Part shown: in pieces, positions 1 through 6,364 of the stretch
Position numbering within the stretch: position 1 is the first letter of the stretch
Layout of the letters: every line of letters begins with the position of its first letter
DNA from: an uncultured Ruminococcus sp.
Lineage (GTDB): Bacteria; Bacillota; Clostridia; Oscillospirales; Ruminococcaceae
NCBI RefSeq assembly: GCF_946187255.1
Contig: NZ_CAMHRZ010000146.1
Location: forward strand, 1 to 8,590
Reading direction: 5' to 3'
Length of the DNA stretch: 8,590 nucleotides
The notes under the pieces: model-generated
Told to the model about the DNA's origin: nothing
Seen by the model: only the letters and a program-made list of their open reading frames with translations
The model's database searches: none
Position numbers and translations under genes: made by a program

Positions 1-57
1 GGAGAGCGAACGAAGCGTCAAGGTGGTTCCAGGTGTGAGGGTTTCGGCGCAGGGGGT

Positions 58-76
58 ATGGGGGCTGTGCCCCCAT
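58..76. repeat. Short GC hairpin (inverted repeat)
   Basis: ATGGGGG (58-64) and CCCCCAT (70-76) pair perfectly around a 5-nt loop. No T-run follows on the plus strand, so it is not a standard terminator for upstream transcription. The right arm lies inside the first copy of the 20-bp direct repeat, and the second copy (CCCCCAT at 100-106) could pair with the same G-run, so two mutually exclusive folds are possible in a transcript. Confidence 0.5.
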
Positions 77-115
77 TTAGATAATCAAAGTCGAATGTGC
101 CCCCATTTAGATAAT
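66..115. repeat. Two identical 20-bp direct repeats, 30-bp period
   Basis: The unit TGTGCCCCCATTTAGATAAT occurs at 66-85 and again at 96-115 with no mismatch, separated by 10 bp. The second copy ends 17 bp before the ATG of the transporter gene. Each copy ends in GATAAT, one base from a -10 box, but neither has a matching -35 at 16-18 bp. The copies could be a duplicated binding site for a regulator (30 bp is close to three helical turns) or a simple tandem duplication. The repetition is directly visible; the function is unknown. Confidence 0.6.
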
Positions 116-132
116 TATAAGGGAAGTGGATC

Positions 133-3100
133 ATGCTAAGTTTAAAGGATATAACCAAGGATTATGTGGTGGGGGACACCACTGTCAAGGCGCTCAAAGG
201 CGTGAGCATCGATTTCAGGAAGAGCGAGTTCGTTTCGGTGCTGGGACAGTCGGGGTGCGGCAAGACCACACTGCTGAACATCATCGGCGGGCTGGACAGG
301 TATACCAGCGGCGACCTGAATATAGGCGGGAAGTCCACAGTGGATTTCAAGGATGCGGACTGGGACAGCTACCGCAATCATTCCATTGGCTTTGTGTTCC
401 AGAGCTATAATCTGATACCCCATCAGACGGTGCTGGCAAATGTGGAACTGGCGCTGACATTATCGGGCGTGCCCAAAGCGGAGCGCAGGAAGCGGGCGGC
501 GGAAGCGCTGGAGCAGGTGGGTCTGGGCGACCAGCTGAACAAGAAGCCCAATCAGATGTCGGGCGGACAGATGCAGCGTGTGGCGATAGCGAGAGCGCTG
601 GTGAACGACCCGGATATACTCCTGGCGGACGAGCCTACGGGCGCACTGGATACGGAGACCAGCGTGCAGATAATGGAGATACTCAAAAAGATCTCCAGAG
701 ACAAGCTGATAATAATGGTAACGCACAACCCCGAACTGGCGGAGAAGTATTCCTCGCGTATCATAAAACTGCTGGACGGCAGGGTGATAGACGATTCCGA
801 CCCCTACAAGGCGGATGTAAAGAAAGAGGAAAAGACAAAGGCAGAGAAGAAGGCGGAGCGGAAGAAGAACAAGACTTCCATGAGCTTCACCACCGCACTG
901 GGGCTGAGCCGCAACAATCTGATGACCAAAAAGGCGAGAACACTGCTGACTTCCTTTGCGGGGTCTATCGGTATCATAGGTATAGCGCTGATACTGGCGG
1001 TATCCAACGGTGTGCAGGTGTATATCGATCAGGTGCAGTCGGATACCCTTTCCACCTATCCGCTGACCATTGAGCAGTCCACCGCTTCCATCGGTGAGAT
1101 AATGAGCATGATGGCGGAGGACAGGGAAGCCTCCCGCGACCATGATATGGACAAGGTGTATTCCCAGAACCAGATGGCGCGTATGATAAATACGCTGATG
1201 CAGGAGACTAAGGTCAACAATCTGGAAAAGTTCAAGACCTTCCTGGACGAGAACAAGGAGATGCACGAACTCACTTCGGATATAAAGTACAGTTACGCCA
1301 CACAGCTGAACGTGTTCAAGGCGGATACCTCCGACGGCGCATACCAGGTGAATCCCTCGCAGGTACTGCTGGATATGGGCTACATCAGCGAGACCCAGAT
1401 GATGGGTATGTCGGTGGGCAGTTCGATGGGTATGGGCATGGGCACCGATGTGTGGAACGAGATGATCGACAATGATGATATAATCGCCGCGCAGTACGAC
1501 GTAGTTGCGGGACGTATGCCCGAAAAGTACAGCGAGACCGTACTCATCATCGACAAGCACAACGAGCTGAACGACTATATCCTCTATTCACTGGGACTTC
1601 TCGATTCCACCGAGCTGAAAGGCATAGTCCGCAGGGCTATCACCGGGGAGGAAGTCAAGCTGAAAAACGAACAGCACAGCTATACTTATGACGAACTTCT
1701 CGACCTGAAATTCAAGGTGGTGCCGACCACCGACTTCTACCGCAAAAAGGACGGCGTGTGGGAGGACATGAGCGACGACACCGACTATATGGTGGATGTT
1801 GTGGACAAGGGTCTTGAAGTCACTGTGGTGGGCATACTGCGACCCAACGACAAGGCAGCCGCCAGCTCGCTGAACGGCGGAATAGCCTATAAACATGAGC
1901 TGATGGAATATCTTGTAAATGAAGTGAAGAACAGCAAGATAATCAAGGAACAGCAGGAGCATCCCGATATAGACGTGTTCACGGGTCTGCGCTTCAAGCC
2001 CGAAGACGGCGAGGAAGATATCACCGAGGACGAGACAGAGCCTACTCCCGAGGAGACTTCCGCCGAAACAAAGCCCACCGATATGCTTAGCAATGCGGCA
2101 GAACTCACCGAAGAGCAGATGGCTGCTATCATGTCGGGGGAGATGCCTGCGGATATGTCCAAAGAGGATATGGCGGCGCTGGTGAAGGACACTGCGGAAA
2201 ATGCGGGCGAAAAAGTTGAGGAAGCCGCCGCTTCGCTGACGGATGAACAGATGGCGGCACTGATGGCGGGACAGCTGCCCGAAGGCATGACCGAAGAACA
2301 GGCTGCGGCACTGATGGCGCAGGGCGGCAGTACCGAACAGATGGAAAAGCTGACAGGCATGGGCATGGATGCCATGAGCAGTATCGATATAGGCTCTATG
2401 ATGTCGGGAAGCGGAGAGGCAATGTTCGGGCTTTCAGACCAGCAGAAGGAATTTCTTGCCAGCCTGACGGATGAGCAGATAGAGATGATGCAGCAGATGA
2501 TAACCGAGTCCACCGAGGAAAATCTGGACGTGCTGTCATCCAGCGGCAAGTACTCAAAGACTACCTACGACTCAAATATGGTGGTGCTGGGCTATGCCAC
2601 CCTTGAAAACCCCAGTTCCATAAATATCTACCCCAAGGATTTCGCATCCAAAGAGAGCATAATAGATATCATCGACGATTACAACGACAGCGTTGAGGAA
2701 GAGGACAAGATCGAGTATACCGACATCGTGGGCGTTATGATGTCGTCAGTGACTTCCATAATCAACGCCATCAGCTATGTGCTCATCGCATTTGTGGCGA
2801 TCTCGCTGGTAGTTTCTTCCATAATGATAGGCATAATCACCTACATCTCCGTGCTCGAAAGGACTAAGGAAATAGGCATACTGCGAAGCATCGGTGCTTC
2901 AAAGAGAGATATCTCCCGCGTGTTCAACGCAGAGACAGTGATAGTCGGCTTTGTGGCGGGTGCCATCGGCGTAGGGCTCTCCTATCTGCTGACCATACCC
3001 ATAAATATGATAATCGCTCACCTGACCACAGTTCCCATGCGGGCATCCATCCCTTATCCCGCCGCAGGACTGCTGGTGCTGATAAGTGTACTGCTGACAC

Positions 3101-3171
3101 TGACAGCGGGCATATTCCCCTCAAGGATAGCCGCAAAGAAAGACCCTGTTATCGCACTGAGGACGGAATAA
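133..3171 (+). CDS. MacB-type ABC transporter, ATPase fused to FtsX-like permease
   Basis: This 1012-aa single-chain transporter has an N-terminal ABC ATPase and a C-terminal membrane domain. The ATPase shows Walker A GQSGCGKT (38-45), Q-loop Q90, signature MSGGQ (142-146), Walker B ILLADE with E167, a D-loop and H198. A Lys/Glu-rich linker (226-247) leads to TM1 (about 271-292), a large outer domain (about 293-880), then three helices (about 881-905, 936-960, 980-998). The ERTKEIGILRSIGASKRDI segment (909-927) is typical of FtsX/MacB permeases. Members of this family use ATP for mechanotransmission or export rather than nutrient uptake. It is roughly 360 residues longer than MacB, all in the outer domain, which carries 27-residue repeats (658-684, 702-728), an acidic stretch (624-646) and Met/Gly-rich segments (423-437, 738-766). 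The start is ATG 133 with AAGGGA at 119-124, 8 nt upstream. No MacA-like adaptor is present; the substrate is unknown. Confidence 0.93.
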   Translation: MLSLKDITKDYVVGDTTVKALKGVSIDFRKSEFVSVLGQSGCGKTTLLNIIGGLDRYTSGDLNIGGKSTVDFKDADWDSYRNHSIGFVFQSYNLIPHQTVLANVELALTLSGVPKAERRKRAAEALEQVGLGDQLNKKPNQMSGGQMQRVAIARALVNDPDILLADEPTGALDTETSVQIMEILKKISRDKLIIMVTHNPELAEKYSSRIIKLLDGRVIDDSDPYKADVKKEEKTKAEKKAERKKNKTSMSFTTALGLSRNNLMTKKARTLLTSFAGSIGIIGIALILAVSNGVQVYIDQVQSDTLSTYPLTIEQSTASIGEIMSMMAEDREASRDHDMDKVYSQNQMARMINTLMQETKVNNLEKFKTFLDENKEMHELTSDIKYSYATQLNVFKADTSDGAYQVNPSQVLLDMGYISETQMMGMSVGSSMGMGMGTDVWNEMIDNDDIIAAQYDVVAGRMPEKYSETVLIIDKHNELNDYILYSLGLLDSTELKGIVRRAITGEEVKLKNEQHSYTYDELLDLKFKVVPTTDFYRKKDGVWEDMSDDTDYMVDVVDKGLEVTVVGILRPNDKAAASSLNGGIAYKHELMEYLVNEVKNSKIIKEQQEHPDIDVFTGLRFKPEDGEEDITEDETEPTPEETSAETKPTDMLSNAAELTEEQMAAIMSGEMPADMSKEDMAALVKDTAENAGEKVEEAAASLTDEQMAALMAGQLPEGMTEEQAAALMAQGGSTEQMEKLTGMGMDAMSSIDIGSMMSGSGEAMFGLSDQQKEFLASLTDEQIEMMQQMITESTEENLDVLSSSGKYSKTTYDSNMVVLGYATLENPSSINIYPKDFASKESIIDIIDDYNDSVEEEDKIEYTDIVGVMMSSVTSIINAISYVLIAFVAISLVVSSIMIGIITYISVLERTKEIGILRSIGASKRDISRVFNAETVIVGFVAGAIGVGLSYLLTIPINMIIAHLTTVPMRASIPYPAAGLLVLISVLLTLTAGIFPSRIAAKKDPVIALRTE

Positions 3172-3202
3172 ACAGCTTCATGACAAAAAGGAGAGAACAG
3201 CA

Positions 3203-3967
3203 ATGTATTTCAAACTGAGAGACCATGACTATGAGATAGAATCCGCAAGCGTCCGCCTGCTGGGGGACCCCCGGGAGGGTACATACTCAATGGATATCGA
3301 CATCAATGCGAAGTCGAAGGACGAAGCCCTTGATCCTGAAATGCGCGAGCTGCGGCTTTACCACAACAACGGCTTTGAGACAGGCGTGAACAATTATCTT
3401 GCGCTGAAAGGCAAAAAGTTCGTATGGACTTCCAACAACAACGAGCGGGACGAAGAAGCGGGGTTTATGTATGTTCAGGAGCATGAGTATGTCACCTGCG
3501 GCGTGATAGAGATACTGGATGTGGATATCGAGACTATCCGTATGCGCTGGACAGGCAAGGCTAATGTGTACTGGGATGAGGAATTCAGCAGAGATGTGCC
3601 CTTTGAGACCGAGTTTGAGGATAGTATCGGGCATCCTGCCTATCTTGCTCATCCAAGTATCTGGATAGATGAGGATACTGTACTGCATATACTGAACTTA
3701 GAGGATGTGTTCACCGAAGAACAGCGCCTGCTTGCCCTTTACAAAAGCGGCGATACGGATGCATTTGTCAATAAATGGGATTTCATGCTGAAACTGCGCA
3801 TGGAACATAAGGGCGAGTTTTATGACGGAGAGGTACACTACCGTACAGTGGATGCCCCCTGCACCATGCGTTTCGCGGATGACTGTCCCGTAAAACTGCG
3901 CATGACCCACATCGGCAGAAGTGCTTCACGCGGCAGGATGAATTTTTATCTTGCCTACGATGAGTAA
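3203..3967 (+). CDS. Unrecognised 254-aa cytoplasmic protein
   Basis: I do not recognise this protein. It has no signal peptide, no membrane helix and few cysteines, so it is probably cytoplasmic. It is rich in acidic and aromatic residues and in alternating hydrophobic/charged stretches suggestive of beta strands (for example residues 101-118 and 193-212). Possible conserved points are the segment RWTGKANVYWDEEF (115-128), followed by DVPFETEFE (131-139), and a basic C-terminal strand MTHIGRSASRGRM (234-246). The start at ATG 3203 is set by AAGGAG at 3188-3193, 9 nt upstream. It lies 31 bp behind the transporter with no terminator between them, so it is likely co-transcribed and may act with it, but this is inference from position only. 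The gene is intact. Confidence 0.8.
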   Translation: MYFKLRDHDYEIESASVRLLGDPREGTYSMDIDINAKSKDEALDPEMRELRLYHNNGFETGVNNYLALKGKKFVWTSNNNERDEEAGFMYVQEHEYVTCGVIEILDVDIETIRMRWTGKANVYWDEEFSRDVPFETEFEDSIGHPAYLAHPSIWIDEDTVLHILNLEDVFTEEQRLLALYKSGDTDAFVNKWDFMLKLRMEHKGEFYDGEVHYRTVDAPCTMRFADDCPVKLRMTHIGRSASRGRMNFYLAYDE

Positions 3968-4004
3968 GCCTGCGGGAACACATTAAATAACAGGATATAC
4001 CAAT

Positions 4005-4040
4005 AAAAAGCCGGGCGGTACGAATGTGTACCGTCCGGTT
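4005..4040. terminator. Bidirectional intrinsic terminator between convergent genes
   Basis: CCGGGCGGTAC (4011-4021) pairs with GTACCGTCCGG (4028-4038): an 11-bp stem with one G-T wobble and a 6-nt loop. Read on the minus strand it is followed by CTTTTTATT (A-run 4005-4009), a classic terminator for the GGDEF-EAL gene that ends at 4077. Read on the plus strand it is followed by TTGTTGCTTA, a weaker tail, and closes the transporter unit that ends at 3967. No other hairpin lies between the two genes. Confidence 0.88.
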
Positions 4041-4076
4041 GTTGCTTATCATAGTAACTGCCGAAGTTTCCCTCAA

Positions 4077-5810
4077 TCAACCGCACAGCGAAGCCATTAC
4101 CAGTTCTTCCGCTTCGGAGGGGGCGAGGGGTCTGCCCCAGATGAAGCCCTGTATGTAGTCACAGCCGATACTGCGGAGAGTTTCCAGCTGATCGGGCTTT
4201 TCCACGCCCTCTGTTATCACATCGAAATGCATGATATGCCCGATGGAGATTATGGCAGCCACATACTGCTTGGAGGAGTCGCCCGAATTCATCCTGTCGA
4301 TGAAGGATTTGTCCACTTTAAGCATATCGGCGGGGAAGTTGCTGAGATAGCTGAGGGATGAATATCCCGTGCCGAAATCGTCTATGGCTATCTTGATGCC
4401 CATGTCGCGTATCGTCCTGATGCACTGCACCGCCTTTTCGGGGGAGTCGATCATTATGGACTCGGTTATCTCTATCTCCAGATGATCTGCGGGGATGCCC
4501 GAAGTTTCCAGTATATCCCTGAGTTCTTCGAGAAAATCGTTCTTCATCAGATGCTTTACCGATATATTAACGCTGAGGGTTATGTCAGCACCCGTCTTCT
4601 TTATCAGCCCGCCCACGAACTTTGCCGAATTCCTGAACACACTGCCGTCCACCTTGTCGATGATGCCCACCTTTTCCGCAACGGGGACGAAATCCGAGGG
4701 CTGCAGCTGATTGCCGCTGCTGTCGGTAAGCCTTGCCAGGGCTTCAAAACCGCGCAGTTTGTGGGAACAGTCGAACTGGGGCTGCAAGCAGTAGGTCACG
4801 GTGTCGTTGTCCAGCGCCGTCCTGAGATCCTGTTCTATCTGCAAGAGATTGTTCTTGTTGAGAAGATCTCTGCTGAACCGCACCACACTCACGCCGCTTT
4901 GCTTTGCTTCGTACATCGCAGTGTCAGCGTAGGTGAACAGTGTTTCCGCATTGTCGGTGTCCGTCGGGAACTCCGCATAGCCAAAGCCCGCCGTCAGGAA
5001 AATGTCACAGCCGTCCACCGTCATTTTGCGCTCCAGCACACTGCGGTATTTCTCGATGATCTTCAAGGGGTCCTTTGCCTTGTCGTTGATTATCAGCAGG
5101 AACTCGTCACTGCCCTGACGTGTTATCATCTCGATGCACCCATTCCCGCTCTCTTCGACGGTCTTCACCCAGCGTTCGGCAAGTTCCGTCAGCACTTCGT
5201 TGCCCGCTGTGTGCCCTAAGGTATCATTGATGCTCTTGAAATTGTTGAGATCCACACTCACTATCGTGAACTTCCTGCCCGCCTTCGCCAGCTGACTTAC
5301 CATCTCGGTGGAAGCAAATCTGTTCGGCAGACCCGTCAGCCTGTCAGTGGCTGCCTGATCGCAAAGACGCGCCTGATAGCGCTCTATCTTCATGTTGTTG
5401 CTGTAGATAATGTATACCGATATCATCGTGAATATATCGCCGAAAGCCCCCGGCAGACTGGTGAGGTTCCCCTTGACCAGCACACCCATGAGCACCGTTC
5501 CCAGCTGTATCGCCAGTGTGACCAGTGCGGAGATAAATCCCAGTTTTCGGAAATATACCACCATGAATATTATGAATATGTTTGAAAGCGCCGAAAATAC
5601 GCCTGCCAGCGTGTATACCGACACAGGGTCGCCCATGATGTCCAGCACCATGTCAGAGCCCGCCGAAAGGCTGATGACCACAGTGCAGGCGAGATACAGG
5701 AACATCAGCAGGAAATACAGCCAAAGCGGCGGTTTTCCGCCGGAGGTGAGCATATCCATCGACCGTTCGAGCATTGAACCGCTCCCGACTTTTTGGTTCT
5801 TCTTATTCAT
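4077..5810 (-). CDS. Membrane GGDEF-EAL protein, predicted c-di-GMP phosphodiesterase
   Basis: This 577-aa protein has four membrane helices (about 29-50, 67-86, 93-112, 121-136), then cytoplasmic GGDEF (about 155-315) and EAL (about 328-572) domains. The EAL residues known for c-di-GMP hydrolysis are all visible: E356 (EAL), N415, E447, D477-D478 in DDFGTG, K498, D500, E534, E537 and Q554. The GGDEF domain keeps DRLTGLPNR (156-164) and D187, but its signature is GSDEF (233-237), and the RxxD inhibitory site is replaced by G224/E227. It may therefore bind GTP as a regulatory domain or have weak cyclase activity. The start is ATG at 5810, with AAGGGTG a few bases upstream; an in-frame TTG at 5873 lies about 7 nt from the predicted transcript start and lacks a ribosome site. 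It has its own promoter at 5887-5915. Likely role: lowering c-di-GMP, possibly gated by its membrane part. Confidence 0.92.
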   Translation of the reverse strand: MNKKNQKVGSGSMLERSMDMLTSGGKPPLWLYFLLMFLYLACTVVISLSAGSDMVLDIMGDPVSVYTLAGVFSALSNIFIIFMVVYFRKLGFISALVTLAIQLGTVLMGVLVKGNLTSLPGAFGDIFTMISVYIIYSNNMKIERYQARLCDQAATDRLTGLPNRFASTEMVSQLAKAGRKFTIVSVDLNNFKSINDTLGHTAGNEVLTELAERWVKTVEESGNGCIEMITRQGSDEFLLIINDKAKDPLKIIEKYRSVLERKMTVDGCDIFLTAGFGYAEFPTDTDNAETLFTYADTAMYEAKQSGVSVVRFSRDLLNKNNLLQIEQDLRTALDNDTVTYCLQPQFDCSHKLRGFEALARLTDSSGNQLQPSDFVPVAEKVGIIDKVDGSVFRNSAKFVGGLIKKTGADITLSVNISVKHLMKNDFLEELRDILETSGIPADHLEIEITESIMIDSPEKAVQCIRTIRDMGIKIAIDDFGTGYSSLSYLSNFPADMLKVDKSFIDRMNSGDSSKQYVAAIISIGHIMHFDVITEGVEKPDQLETLRSIGCDYIQGFIWGRPLAPSEAEELVMASLCG

Positions 5811-5886
5811 CTTTTCACCCTTTTGAATGCCGCGCAAAGCCCGACAAAGCTCCCCGCAGCTGTATAAAGCCAAGTTTTATTTATAT

Positions 5887-5915
5887 ATTATAACATATTC
5901 CCCCGAAAAAGTCAA
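5887..5915 (-). promoter_or_regulatory. Sigma-A promoter of the GGDEF-EAL gene
   Basis: On the minus strand TTGACT (5910-5915) and TATAAT (5887-5892) are separated by exactly 17 bp. Transcription should start near 5880, giving a leader of about 70 nt before the ATG at 5810. The leader contains three GCTTT-type direct repeats but no clear riboswitch fold. Confidence 0.85.
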
Positions 5916-6021
5916 TATTCCGTGAACTTCAAGCGTAAAATAATTTAACAGAAAACGCTATCAAAAATAAAGCAAATTTAGTTTATACTATTATAATAAA
6001 GCCATTTGTAAATAAATCATG
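5916..6021. other. AT-rich intergenic stretch
   Basis: This is a very AT-rich segment just upstream of the GGDEF-EAL promoter; its A and T runs could act as an UP element. It holds a 5-bp inverted repeat AGCGT (5932-5936) / ACGCT (5955-5959) with an 18-nt spacer, placed where a regulator could sit behind the -35 box. A TATAAT at 5992-5997 has no matching -35. No gene is visible. Confidence 0.4.
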
Positions 6022-6050
6022 AAAAAGCGGCACACCAAAGGGTATGCCGC
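6022..6050 (-). terminator. Intrinsic terminator, minus strand
   Basis: GCGGCA (6027-6032) pairs with TGCCGC (6045-6050). Inside, one C/A mismatch is followed by ACC/GGT pairing around an AAAG loop, giving a stem of about nine pairs. On the minus strand five T follow directly (6022-6026). It is the first hairpin with a T-run downstream of the diguanylate cyclase gene, so it probably ends that transcript and leaves a 3' tail of about 315 nt containing both repeat copies. Confidence 0.78.
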
Positions 6051-6096
6051 GAAAGTTATTGAAATAAAAAACCAATGAAGCCGTGTCTCGCTGTTA

Positions 6097-6204
6097 ATGC
6101 ACATCTGCCTTGCGAGCTGTGAAGCCTGTTGAAGCAAATCTCTTTGAAGAAAAGCTGTCCCCGGATTTCTCTCTGAAACTTTCGTTTCTTTTTGGCAGGG
6201 GCAG
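6097..6204 (-). repeat. Intergenic repeat, copy A (reverse orientation)
   Basis: Read on the minus strand this segment aligns along its length with 6260-6362 read on the plus strand. Two blocks are clear by hand: the first 27 nt, starting CTGCCCC (6178-6204), match at 21 of 27 positions, and a 54-nt core (6109-6162) matches at about 39 of 54. The blocks are spaced 42 nt (start to start) here and 44 nt in copy B. That 2-nt difference breaks codon phase, which argues that the repeat is non-coding although an ORF runs through it. This copy does not form the strong hairpin of copy B and seems degenerate. Confidence 0.68.
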
Positions 6205-6259
6205 ACTAACTATCGTAACATGACGAACTTCCGCCCCAAACAAAACCCACAAAACCTCG

Positions 6260-6362
6260 CTGCCCCCGACCAAAAGAGGCAAAAGTCTTTGGAAAGGAGT
6301 TTGAGGGACAACCTTTCTTCAGAAAGGTTTCCCTCAATCGGCTCCGCAGTCCGTAAGTCTGA
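6260..6362 (+). repeat. Intergenic repeat, copy B (forward orientation)
   Basis: This is the partner of the reverse copy at 6097-6204. It starts CTGCCCC at 6260 and its core is 6304-6357. It contains the long hairpin at 6301-6337 and ends just past the stop codon of the diguanylate cyclase gene (6365-6367), on the downstream side. Both copies read away from a shared centre near 6232. Such imperfect short repeats with an internal hairpin resemble the small palindromic intergenic elements seen in many Clostridia, but no named family can be assigned from this window alone. Confidence 0.68.
6301..6337. repeat. Long hairpin inside repeat copy B
   Basis: The arms TTGAGGGA + AACCTTTC (6301-6308, 6310-6317) and GAAAGGTT + TCCCTCAA (6322-6337) form 16 perfect pairs around loop TTCA (6318-6321), with one bulged C at 6309. 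It sits 27 nt past the stop codon of the diguanylate cyclase gene, but no T-run follows on either strand. It may stabilise the 3' end or protect mRNA rather than terminate transcription. Confidence 0.8.
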
Positions 6363-6364
6363 GT

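Larger units (their letters stand above)
1..132. other. GC-rich lead-in without a convincing gene
   Basis: No start-to-stop gene can be supported here. Two frames stay open from the left edge: one stops at TAA 82-84 and another runs to 138, overlapping the next gene's start. Either could be the tail of an upstream gene, but both translate into low-complexity Gly/Arg or repeated peptide, as expected for an intergenic repeat. The stretch has two runs of five G (52-56, 60-64) and two runs of five C (70-74, 100-104). I found no -35/-10 pair with good spacing, so the promoter of the next gene may lie left of the window or be non-standard. Confidence 0.5.

Noticed and set aside
66..115. Possible CRISPR-like array
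   Set aside because: Only two 20-bp units with a 10-bp spacer; too short and too few for an array, and no cas genes nearby.
460..1560. Long minus-strand ORF (366 codons) opposite the transporter gene
   Set aside because: It lies wholly antisense to a convincing ABC transporter, has His/Leu/Arg-rich shadow composition and no recognisable domain.
4482..5219. Plus-strand ORF (245 codons) opposite the GGDEF-EAL gene
   Set aside because: Antisense shadow of a gene with clear catalytic motifs; no ribosome site or known motif.
5992..5997. TATAAT as a possible plus-strand promoter
   Set aside because: No acceptable -35 at 16-18 bp and no plus-strand gene downstream.
6094..6282. Minus-strand ORF of 62 codons in the intergenic region
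   Set aside because: It is the translation of repeat copy A. Its peptide resembles that of the plus-strand ORF 6220-6462 only because the DNA is repeated, and the 2-nt spacing difference between copies breaks codon phase.
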